The notes under the pieces were generated by a model that had not been told where the DNA came from, did no database searches, and worked only from the letters and a program-made list of their open reading frames with translations. The position numbers and the translations under genes were made by a program. A stretch of 36,507 nt of DNA from Rhodocyclales bacterium RIFCSPLOWO2_02_FULL_63_24 (GTDB taxonomy: Bacteria > Pseudomonadota > Gammaproteobacteria > Burkholderiales > Rhodocyclaceae), in assembly GCA_001828935.1 (NCBI GenBank), contig MHZX01000088.1, positions 16,566 through 53,072 on the forward strand, read 5' to 3'. Shown here piece by piece: positions 8,257 through 14,393 of this stretch (position 1 is the first letter of the stretch; every line of letters starts with the position of its first letter).

Positions 8257-8283
8257 TTCTTCTTCCCCCGCCCCTTGCTTTCC
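8253..8283 (-). repeat. 31-bp direct repeat, copy at the Bro-N/rhuM junction
   Basis: This copy covers the last codons of the Bro-N gene (tail K-G-R-G-K-K-K) and the rhuM start codon. It differs from 7177-7207 at only three positions. Both copies have the same reading phase relative to the ATGA overlap. Confidence 0.8.
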
Positions 8284-9251
8284 CTTTCAACCGTTGCAAA
8301 ACGTGCCGCCACCTTCCTGCGGACCTTGGGCTTTTCCGCCGCCGATGTCGCCAGCGCCTCGGTCTGGGTTTCGACGAAAGCCGTCACGCCGATTTCCGCC
8401 GAAGTCGCAGCGGTCGAAGCCAGATAATTCTGACGACTGACAACCGGCACGCCGGTCTTGGCTTCGAGTTCCTTGCGCGCGTTGCCGGCAACGGTGCCGC
8501 CTTCCTTGGCAGCGTTGCGGTTGCCGTCAAATCCCTGGGCGTCCTTGCGGCGGGCAATCTCGGTGGTGCCCGCTTCGCCGAGCATGGTGAAGATCAGTTC
8601 CAGATCGGTCATGTGGTCGCGCAGGTTGGCGGTTTTCGCCTGCGCCAGCCCCTTGAGCTTCTTGTGATCGCCGGGGGTGACGCCGAAGGTGGCGCGGGCG
8701 ATTTCGGCGGTGAGAATCGAGTATTCGCGGCCTTCCGCGACACCGCGCGCTTTCCATTCGTCGGTCAGCGCGCCGCGGATGGCGATGGCGCGCATGCGCT
8801 TTTCGATCCAGTCCTTGGGGTAGCCCTTGGCTTGGTAGAGTTCGCGGGCGCGGGCACTGGCCAGTTCGGGGTCTTCGATTTCCTTGACGCGCTCGTAGCC
8901 GACCTGGGCCAGCCAGCGCTTGAAGGGCTCGGCCTTGGGCGAAGGAATCGACTGGATGATGCGGAAAATGCCCTCGGTGTTGGCGCAGTTGGTCGCGCGA
9001 ACCTTGCCGTCCGGAGCAAGCAGGGGAAGAGGGGTACAAGTTGTACCCCAGTTGGCGTCCAGTTGCGGATCGCGGCTGCGCATCTTCTTGATGTATTGCC
9101 GTGCATCCAGGGAATCGGTCAGGGCCGCCACGACATCGGCGACGGCGAACCACCATTCCTTGTTCTGCCACACGCGGCGAATGGATTTTTCCTGGAAGAG
9201 GACCACGCGGTCTTCCGCGCCCGATGCCGGCGTATCAGCTTTCCTGCTCAT
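8253..9251 (-). CDS. Bro-N domain protein with DinD-like C-terminal part
   Basis: A 332-aa protein. The N-terminal ~120 residues look like a Bro-N/antirepressor domain: IRRVWQNKEWWFAVADVVAA, QYIKKM, and NTEGIFRIIQSIPSPKAEPF followed by KRWLAQVG. The middle and C-terminal part (LKGLAQAKTANLRDHMTDLE, RNAAKEGG, GNARKELEA) resembles DNA-damage-inducible DinD proteins. The tail is basic and ends in three lysines. Bro-N proteins bind DNA in phages; in type I RM operons their role is unknown, perhaps regulation or control of restriction. It overlaps hsdM and rhuM by ATGA at each end, so it is translated in step with the enzyme subunits. Confidence 0.85.
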   Translation of the reverse strand: MSRKADTPASGAEDRVVLFQEKSIRRVWQNKEWWFAVADVVAALTDSLDARQYIKKMRSRDPQLDANWGTTCTPLPLLAPDGKVRATNCANTEGIFRIIQSIPSPKAEPFKRWLAQVGYERVKEIEDPELASARARELYQAKGYPKDWIEKRMRAIAIRGALTDEWKARGVAEGREYSILTAEIARATFGVTPGDHKKLKGLAQAKTANLRDHMTDLELIFTMLGEAGTTEIARRKDAQGFDGNRNAAKEGGTVAGNARKELEAKTGVPVVSRQNYLASTAATSAEIGVTAFVETQTEALATSAAEKPKVRRKVAARFATVERESKGRGKKK

Positions 9252-10930
9252 ACGCCCAACTCCTTGAGGTAGGTTTTCATCTTCGCCCGGACCTCGGCCA
9301 GTTCGCCTTCCAGGCGCTCGATTTCCTTTTCCACCGCGGCGACGTCGATTTCTTCCTCTTCCTCGAAGGTATCGACATAGCGCGGGATATTGAGGTTGAA
9401 GTCGTTCTCGGCGACCTCGGCCAGGGTGGCTTCCAGGCGCTCGATTTCCTTTTCCACCGCGGCGACGTCGATTTCTTCCTCTTCCTCGAAGGTATCGACA
9501 TAGCGCGGGATATTGAGGTTGAAGTCGTTCTCGGCGACCTCGGCCAGGGTGGCGACATAGGCGTATTTGTCGACGTTCTGGCGTGTGTCGAAAGTGGCGA
9601 CGATCCTGTCCAGATGCGAGTCGAACAGGGCGTTCTGGGTCTTGGCGGCCTGGAAGTCGCGGCTGGCGTCGATGAACAGCACGTCGCGGCAGGCTTCGCG
9701 TTCGCCGCCCTTTTCCCGTGCCCGGTCGAAGACCAGAACCGCCACCGGAATCGAAGTGGTGGGGAAGAGGTTGGCCGGCAGGCCGATGACGGCATCGAGC
9801 AGGTTGTCCTCGATCAGTTTCTGCCGGATGCGGCCTTCGGCGCCGCCGCGGAAAAGCACGCCGTGCGGCACCACCACAGCGACGCGGCCGGCCTGGGGCA
9901 GGGCGGTTTCGACCATGTGGGAAATGAAGGCGTAGTCGCCCCTGGATTTGGGCGGCACGCCGCGCCAGAAGCGGTTGAAGCGGTCTGACTCGGCATGCTC
10001 CGAGCCCCATTTGTCGAGGCTGAAGGGCGGATTGGCCACCACCACGTCGAAACGCATCAGGCGGTCGGCTTCGACCAGCGCCGGGCTGTTGAGGGTGTCA
10101 CCCCATTCGATGCGGGCCGAATCCTTGCCGTGCAGGAACATGTTCATGCGCGCCAGTGCCCAGGTGCTGCCATTCACTTCCTGGCCGAAAAGGGCGAAAT
10201 CGCGGCTGCCGGTTTCTTCCACCAGTGCCGCGGCCTCGATCAGCAGGCCGGCGGAACCGCAGGCCGGGTCGCAGATGCGGTTGCCGGGCTTGGGCTTGGC
10301 CAGACGGGCAAGCAATCGGGAGACCTGCTTGGGCGTGTAGAACTCGCCGGCCTTCTTGCCGGCATCGGAGGCGAAGCGCTCGATCAGGTAGATGTAGGCA
10401 TTGCCGATCACGTCCTCGGAGACGCGAGAGGGGCGCAGGTCGAGCTTGGCAAAATCTTCCAGCAGGTTCTTCAGCCGTCGGTTGCGGTCCTTGGTCTGGC
10501 CGAGGTTGGCTTCGGAGTTGAAGTCGATGTTGCGGAACACGCGGTCGAGCTTGGCCTTGTTGGCATCCTCGATACCGTCAAGCACGATGTTGATCAGTTC
10601 GCCAATGTTGGCCGCATTGCGTCGCTCATAGATGCTGTTGAAATCGCCGGCGAAACGCTCGATCACCTTGCCGGTCTTTTCGTCCTTGAATTCGACGAAG
10701 GGCAAGGTGAAGCGCTCGCGGTCCAGCTTGCGCCGGATGCGTTCGTCGTCATCGCCGTATTGCTTGCGATAGGCGTCGTAGTGGTCCTGCCACAGGTCGC
10801 TGATGTACTTGAGGAACAGCATCACCAGGATGTAGTCCTTGTACTGCGCCGGATCGACGACGCCACGGAAGGTGTCGCAGGCGGCCCAGGCGGTGCTGTT
10901 GACGTCTTGCTGGGTGACTTGGTCGTTCAT
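9248..10930 (-). CDS. hsdM: Type I RM DNA adenine methyltransferase subunit, with internal tandem duplication
   Basis: A 560-aa HsdM. It has the N-terminal HsdM helical domain, a GEFYTPKQV segment (about 195-203), the S-adenosylmethionine motif DPACGSAG (221-228) and the catalytic N6-adenine motif NPPF (300-303). With HsdS it methylates adenine in the target site. Near the C-terminus a 41-residue block containing NDFNLNIPRYVDTFEEEEE is present twice in tandem (residues about 460-500 and 501-541). Without the extra copy the protein would be 519 aa, close to the usual family size. The frame stays open, so activity may survive, but the C-terminal coiled part that contacts HsdS is lengthened. It overlaps the Bro-N gene by ATGA. 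Confidence 0.95.
   Translation of the reverse strand: MNDQVTQQDVNSTAWAACDTFRGVVDPAQYKDYILVMLFLKYISDLWQDHYDAYRKQYGDDDERIRRKLDRERFTLPFVEFKDEKTGKVIERFAGDFNSIYERRNAANIGELINIVLDGIEDANKAKLDRVFRNIDFNSEANLGQTKDRNRRLKNLLEDFAKLDLRPSRVSEDVIGNAYIYLIERFASDAGKKAGEFYTPKQVSRLLARLAKPKPGNRICDPACGSAGLLIEAAALVEETGSRDFALFGQEVNGSTWALARMNMFLHGKDSARIEWGDTLNSPALVEADRLMRFDVVVANPPFSLDKWGSEHAESDRFNRFWRGVPPKSRGDYAFISHMVETALPQAGRVAVVVPHGVLFRGGAEGRIRQKLIEDNLLDAVIGLPANLFPTTSIPVAVLVFDRAREKGGEREACRDVLFIDASRDFQAAKTQNALFDSHLDRIVATFDTRQNVDKYAYVATLAEVAENDFNLNIPRYVDTFEEEEEIDVAAVEKEIERLEATLAEVAENDFNLNIPRYVDTFEEEEEIDVAAVEKEIERLEGELAEVRAKMKTYLKELGV
9307..9553. repeat. Exact 123-bp tandem duplication inside hsdM
   Basis: Positions 9308-9430 and 9431-9553 are identical over 123 bp with no mismatch; the match extends one base further left. 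The unit is a multiple of three (41 codons), so the frame is kept. Perfect identity points to a very recent event or to an assembly artefact. Confidence 0.95.
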
Positions 10931-10960
10931 CTTGTTTCCTTGAAGTTGTTGATCCGCAGC

Positions 10961-11530
10961 CTAGCGGGCATTCCTCGCGTACCGCATCAAGACCCCATCC
11001 GCGAGACGCTTTCTTTCTCGTGCGATCTGTTCCAGCAACCCTTGTTCGGCTGCGGCGAACTCCGACACCTCAACAATCAACTGCTGCTTGCGTCTGCTCG
11101 GCACCGGCACCTCCAGCGCCTCCAGTGCCGCCTTGCTGATCATTCGCACTGACGTACCTTCGGCCTGGCCTGCCAACACCGCCTGAGTTGCCGGCAGGTT
11201 GATATACCAGCGCAGGTAGGCAGGCAACACCGCGATGGGCCGAATCAACAGCATCGGCGCGGCAAGGACAGCCGGCCCGATTTCGGCGGAAACCAGTGCC
11301 ACCGTGTTCGTTCGCCCACGAGAGCGAAATGCCAGATCGCCCGACCGGATCAGGTGGTGGTTTTTTACGTCCGCCAAATCCACCCGAACCGCGTCTTCCA
11401 CGTGCAGCAAGCTTGCATCGTCGATGTCCTTCATCTGCACGACAGCGATGGCTCCCATCGCATCGTGCTCAAGGCGCGAACGGAACGGGTAACCCATGCG
11501 TATGCTTGCCACCTGGCCCAATTGTTTCAT
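10961..11530 (-). CDS. Half-size specificity-subunit-like protein (single target-recognition domain)
   Basis: A 189-aa protein that looks like one half of an HsdS: MKQLGQVASIRMGYPFR at the start, VVQMKDID and SGDLAFRSRGRTNTVALV in the recognition region, then a conserved end helix (VPVPSRRKQQLIVEVSEFAA). It lies first in the operon, 30 bases before hsdM, while a full two-domain hsdS lies downstream. Half-size S proteins can act as dimers, so this may give a second specificity or modulate assembly. ATG at 11530 is preferred: a TTG further up (11593) falls in a likely -35 element and its extension is not HsdS-like. No strong ribosome binding site is visible. Confidence 0.8.
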   Translation of the reverse strand: MKQLGQVASIRMGYPFRSRLEHDAMGAIAVVQMKDIDDASLLHVEDAVRVDLADVKNHHLIRSGDLAFRSRGRTNTVALVSAEIGPAVLAAPMLLIRPIAVLPAYLRWYINLPATQAVLAGQAEGTSVRMISKAALEALEVPVPSRRKQQLIVEVSEFAAAEQGLLEQIARERKRLADGVLMRYARNAR

Positions 11531-11564
11531 TTGGATAGAAATCGCGTTTCTGGCGAATGTTGCG

Positions 11565-11593
11565 ATTCTGGGCGGCGGAATTATGGAAGTCAA
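11565..11593 (-). promoter_or_regulatory. Possible sigma70 promoter of the type I RM operon
   Basis: On the minus strand TTGACT (11593-11588) and CAGAAT (11570-11565) are separated by 17 bases, a fair -35/-10 pair. Transcription would start near 11558 and give a leader of about 28 bases before the ATG at 11530. It is divergent from the nif promoter. Confidence 0.4.
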
Positions 11594-11671
11594 CTGTTGT
11601 AACGTCTTTTCTGGTAGTTATCGTTCTTGATCGTCGGCCAGGCCATCTGCCCGTCAAGCACGCTGATGGCC

Positions 11672-11687
11672 TGTCGCATATGCGACA
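11672..11687 (+). promoter_or_regulatory. NifA upstream activator site
   Basis: The sequence TGTCGCATATGCGACA fits the NifA consensus TGT-N10-ACA exactly and is a perfect palindrome. It lies 52 bases before the -24 element of the sigma54 promoter at 11740 and so about 80-95 bases from the expected start of transcription, the usual NifA distance. Confidence 0.85.
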
Positions 11688-11690
11688 AGA

Positions 11691-11713
11691 ACGCCGTGGC
11701 GCCAGCGCCGACT
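11691..11713 (-). repeat. 23-bp dispersed repeat, variant copy
   Basis: Read on the minus strand this begins AGTCGGCGCTGGC and ends ACGGCGT, matching the copy at 14306-14328 at about 19 of 23 positions. It lies between the NifA site and the sigma54 promoter, a stretch where IHF-type bending often occurs. Confidence 0.5.
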
Positions 11714-11739
11714 TTCACAAAAACAACAAGTTGCACGCG

Positions 11740-11754
11740 TGGCACGGGCTTTGC
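11740..11754 (+). promoter_or_regulatory. Sigma54 (RpoN) -24/-12 promoter for iscA-nifU-nifS
   Basis: TGGCAC (11740-11745) and TTGC (11751-11754) are separated by five bases, a full match to the sigma54 core consensus. The iscA-nif start codon is at 11820, leaving a leader of about 55 bases. Together with the NifA site this predicts induction under nitrogen limitation and low oxygen. Confidence 0.88.
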
Positions 11755-11819
11755 GCTGTATCGCCTGACGCAGCCCCACGACAACACTTCGCTCCATCCC
11801 TTCCCCAAGGAGAATCGCC

Positions 11820-12146
11820 ATGATCAATCTGACTCCCGCCGCATCGAAAGCCATCAACCGTTTCATCAAGGGCGCCGAGAATCCGGTCGCCGGACTGCGC
11901 ATCTTCGTTTCCGGCGGCGGCTGCGCGGGCTTGCAGTACGGCTTGCGCCTGGAGCAGGAGAAGGGCGAGGACGATTTCGAATTCGACATCGGCGCCGGCG
12001 CCAAGCTGCTGGTCGATCCCATGAGCCGGCCAATGCTGGAGGGGCTGACCGTCGATTTCGTCGACAGCCTGACCCAGACCGGCTTCAAGTTCAACAACCC
12101 CAATGCCACCGGCTCCTGCGCCTGCGGCTCCTCGTTTTCCGCCTGA
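11820..12146 (+). CDS. iscA: IscA/HesB-type iron-sulfur carrier, nif-specific
   Basis: A 108-aa A-type carrier with the three conserved cysteines C35 (GGGCAG), C100 and C102 (the C-A-C-G-S-S-F end). Such proteins receive iron-sulfur clusters from a NifU/IscU scaffold and pass them to target proteins. It is the first gene behind the NifA/sigma54 promoter and comes directly before nifU and nifS, the order seen in Azotobacter-type clusters, so it is the nif copy. An AAGGAG ribosome binding site precedes the ATG by about 7 bases. Twelve bases separate its stop codon from the nifU start. Confidence 0.93.
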   Translation: MINLTPAASKAINRFIKGAENPVAGLRIFVSGGGCAGLQYGLRLEQEKGEDDFEFDIGAGAKLLVDPMSRPMLEGLTVDFVDSLTQTGFKFNNPNATGSCACGSSFSA

Positions 12147-12157
12147 GGGACACGGCC

Positions 12158-13045
12158 ATGTGGGATTACTCCGAGAAAGTCCGCGAGCATTTCTTCAACC
12201 CGAGGAATTCGGGTCCGCTGGAAAATGCCAATGGCACCGGCGACGTCGGCTCGATCAAGTGCGGCGATGCGCTGCGCCTGATGCTGAAAGTGAACCCCGA
12301 AACCGAGATCATCGAGGACGCCCACTTCCAGACCTTCGGCTGCGGCTCGGCCATCGCGTCGAGTTCGGCACTGACCGAGATCATCAAGGGCAAGACGCTG
12401 GATGACGCCTTGAAGGTCGGCAACCAGGACATCGCCGATTACCTCGACGGCCTGCCGCCGGAGAAAATGCATTGCTCGGTGATGGGGCGCGAGGCCCTGC
12501 AGGCGGCGGTGGCCAACTATCGCGGCGAGGTCTGGAGCGACGACCATGAGGAGGGCGACCTGGTCTGCAAGTGCTTCGCCATCGACGCCGTGATGATCGA
12601 GGACACGGTGCGCGCCAACGGCCTCAAGACGCGCGAGGAAGTGACCAATTACACCAAGGCCGGCGGCGGTTGCTCGGCCTGCCACGAGAAGATCGAGGAC
12701 ATCCTGATCGCGGTGAATGGCCGGCTGTATTCGAGCGAGCCGAAACCGAAGAAGGCGCCGGCGAGTTTGCCAAATGAATCTCCGGTGAAGCCCAGGCTGA
12801 CCAACTACCAGCGCATCCGCAAGATCGAGGACACACTCGAATCCATTCGTCCCATGCTGCAGCGTGACCACGGCGATGTGACCCTGATCGAGGTCGACGG
12901 CAAGAAGATCTATGTCGCGCTGTCCGGCGCCTGCCAGGGCTGCCAGATGGAAGCGGCGACCCTGGGCGGCATCCAGCACAAGCTGATCGAGGCGCTCGGC
13001 GAACTGGTGCAGGTGCTGCCCGTGGGCGCCATGGCGCACAACTAG
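12158..13045 (+). CDS. nifU: NifU iron-sulfur cluster scaffold
   Basis: A 295-aa, complete three-part NifU. The N-terminal IscU-like scaffold has C35, C62 and C106. The central ferredoxin-like part has C137, C139, C172 and C175 for a permanent [2Fe-2S] cluster. A linker rich in lysine and proline (about 190-212) leads to the C-terminal Nfu domain with C259-x-x-C262. The first seven positions equal those known for Azotobacter NifU. It builds clusters on sulfur from NifS and supplies nitrogenase proteins. ATG at 12158 follows a GAGGGA site and gives the canonical start MWDYSEKV. nifS begins ten bases after the stop. Confidence 0.97.
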   Translation: MWDYSEKVREHFFNPRNSGPLENANGTGDVGSIKCGDALRLMLKVNPETEIIEDAHFQTFGCGSAIASSSALTEIIKGKTLDDALKVGNQDIADYLDGLPPEKMHCSVMGREALQAAVANYRGEVWSDDHEEGDLVCKCFAIDAVMIEDTVRANGLKTREEVTNYTKAGGGCSACHEKIEDILIAVNGRLYSSEPKPKKAPASLPNESPVKPRLTNYQRIRKIEDTLESIRPMLQRDHGDVTLIEVDGKKIYVALSGACQGCQMEAATLGGIQHKLIEALGELVQVLPVGAMAHN

Positions 13046-13055
13046 GACCATCGCC

Positions 13056-14264
13056 ATGAAACCCATCTACATGGACAACAACGCCACCACTGCCTGCGAT
13101 CCGGCCGTGGTCGAGGCCATGCTGCCCTTCTTCACCGAGCAGTTCGGCAATGCCTCGTCGATTCACAGTTTCGGCGCCCAGGTGGGCAAGGCGCTGAAGG
13201 AGGCGCGCGCCAGGGTGCAGACCCTGCTCGGCGCGGCGCACGATTCGGAAATCGTGTTCACCTCCTGCGGCACCGAATCGGATTCCACCGCCATCCTCTC
13301 GGCGATCAAGGCCCAGCCCGATCGTCGCACCATCATCACCACGGTGGTCGAACATCCGGCGATCCTGACGCTGTGCGACCAGCTCGAAAAAGAGGGCTAC
13401 GTCGTCCACAAACTGAAGGTCAACAAGAAGGGCCGCGTCGATCTCGACGAGTACAAGGCACTGCTCAACGACCGCGTCGCCATCGTCTCCATCATGTGGG
13501 CCAACAACGAGACCGGCACGATCTTCCCGGTCGAGGAAATGGCCGAGATGGCTCATGATAAAGGCATCATGTTCCACACCGACGCGGTGCAGGCGGTGGG
13601 CAAGCTGCCGATCGACCTGAAGAGCACGAAGATCGACATGCTCTCGCTCTCCGGCCACAAGCTGCATGCGCCGAAGGGCATCGGCGTGCTCTACCTGCGG
13701 CGCAACACCCGCTTCCGCCCCCTGCTGCGCGGCGGCCACCAGGAGCGCGGCCGGCGCGCCGGCACCGAGAACTCGGCCTCCATCGTCGGCCTCGGCGTCG
13801 CCTGCGAACTGGCCATGCAGCACATGGACGCGGAGAACACCACGGTCAAGCGACTGCGCGACCGGCTGGAGCGCGGCATCCTGGCCAAGGTGCCCAATGC
13901 CTTCGTCAATGGCGACACGCTCTACCGCCTGCCCAATACTGCCAGCATCGCCTTCGAATACGTCGAAGGCGAAGGCATCCTGCTCATGCTCAACAAGCAG
14001 GGCATCGCCGCCTCCAGCGGCTCGGCCTGCACCTCGGGCTCGCTCGAACCCTCGCATGTCATGCGTGCCATGGGCATTCCCTATACCGCCGCGCATGGCA
14101 CCATCCGCTTTTCGCTCTCGCGCTACAACACCGAAGAGGAAGTCGACCGCGTCATCGCCGCGGTGCCGCCGATCATCGCCCAACTACGCAAGCTCTCGCC
14201 CTACTGGAGCGGGAACGGGCCGGTGACCAATCCGGAACAGGCTTTCCAGCCGGAGTACGCCTGA
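13056..14264 (+). CDS. nifS: NifS cysteine desulfurase
   Basis: A 402-aa pyridoxal-phosphate enzyme that takes sulfur from cysteine and hands it to NifU. The PLP lysine is K202 in SGHKLHAPKG and the catalytic cysteine is C325 in SGSACTSGS; both match the numbering of Azotobacter NifS. Other family motifs are the N-terminal YMDNNATT, VEHPAI with its PLP-stacking histidine (H100), and RAGTENSASIVG. Full length. It is the last gene of this nif unit: nifV, cysE and nifW are not downstream, and the opposite strand is occupied by a defence-like operon after a 129-base repeat-bearing gap. Confidence 0.97.
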   Translation: MKPIYMDNNATTACDPAVVEAMLPFFTEQFGNASSIHSFGAQVGKALKEARARVQTLLGAAHDSEIVFTSCGTESDSTAILSAIKAQPDRRTIITTVVEHPAILTLCDQLEKEGYVVHKLKVNKKGRVDLDEYKALLNDRVAIVSIMWANNETGTIFPVEEMAEMAHDKGIMFHTDAVQAVGKLPIDLKSTKIDMLSLSGHKLHAPKGIGVLYLRRNTRFRPLLRGGHQERGRRAGTENSASIVGLGVACELAMQHMDAENTTVKRLRDRLERGILAKVPNAFVNGDTLYRLPNTASIAFEYVEGEGILLMLNKQGIAASSGSACTSGSLEPSHVMRAMGIPYTAAHGTIRFSLSRYNTEEEVDRVIAAVPPIIAQLRKLSPYWSGNGPVTNPEQAFQPEYA

Positions 14265-14270
14265 GGGTTG

Positions 14271-14299
14271 CTGCCCGTGCCGAGCCCCGGCATGGGCAG
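14271..14299 (+). terminator. Hairpin after nifS, possible terminator
   Basis: CTGCCCGTGCCG (14271-14282) pairs with CGGCATGGGCAG (14288-14299), with one G-U pair and a five-base loop. It begins seven bases after the nifS stop. There is no T-run, so it may be a weak terminator or an mRNA-protecting stem. Confidence 0.45.
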
Positions 14300-14305
14300 G
14301 CGAAC

Positions 14306-14328
14306 AGTCGGCGCCGGCGGGACGGCGA
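14306..14328 (+). repeat. 23-bp dispersed repeat, reference copy 1
   Basis: The repeat is AGTCGGCGCCGGC, then GGG, then ACGGCGA. It is identical over 23 bases to the copy at 20922-20944 and lies 42 bases after nifS. Confidence 0.75.
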
Positions 14329-14339
14329 TTCAAGCCGGA

Positions 14340-14355
14340 TTGCCGACGTCGGCAA
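14340..14355. repeat. 16-bp perfect palindrome
   Basis: TTGCCGACGTCGGCAA is a perfect palindrome 12 bases after the dispersed repeat, in the gap between convergent nifS and the NACHT-like gene. It could be a protein-binding site or a short stem; no function is evident. Confidence 0.5.
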
Positions 14356-14393
14356 AGCGCGTGACCGCGATGCGCGGCGCGAGCGGCAAGCAC

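Noticed and set aside
11531-11593. N-terminal extension of the half-size HsdS from a TTG at 11593
   Set aside because: The added residues do not resemble HsdS and the TTG forms part of a likely -35 box; ATG at 11530 gives a standard start.
12624-14183. Minus-strand open frame of 519 codons
   Set aside because: It is opposite nifU/nifS, whose active-site residues are all in place; the minus frame is a shadow.
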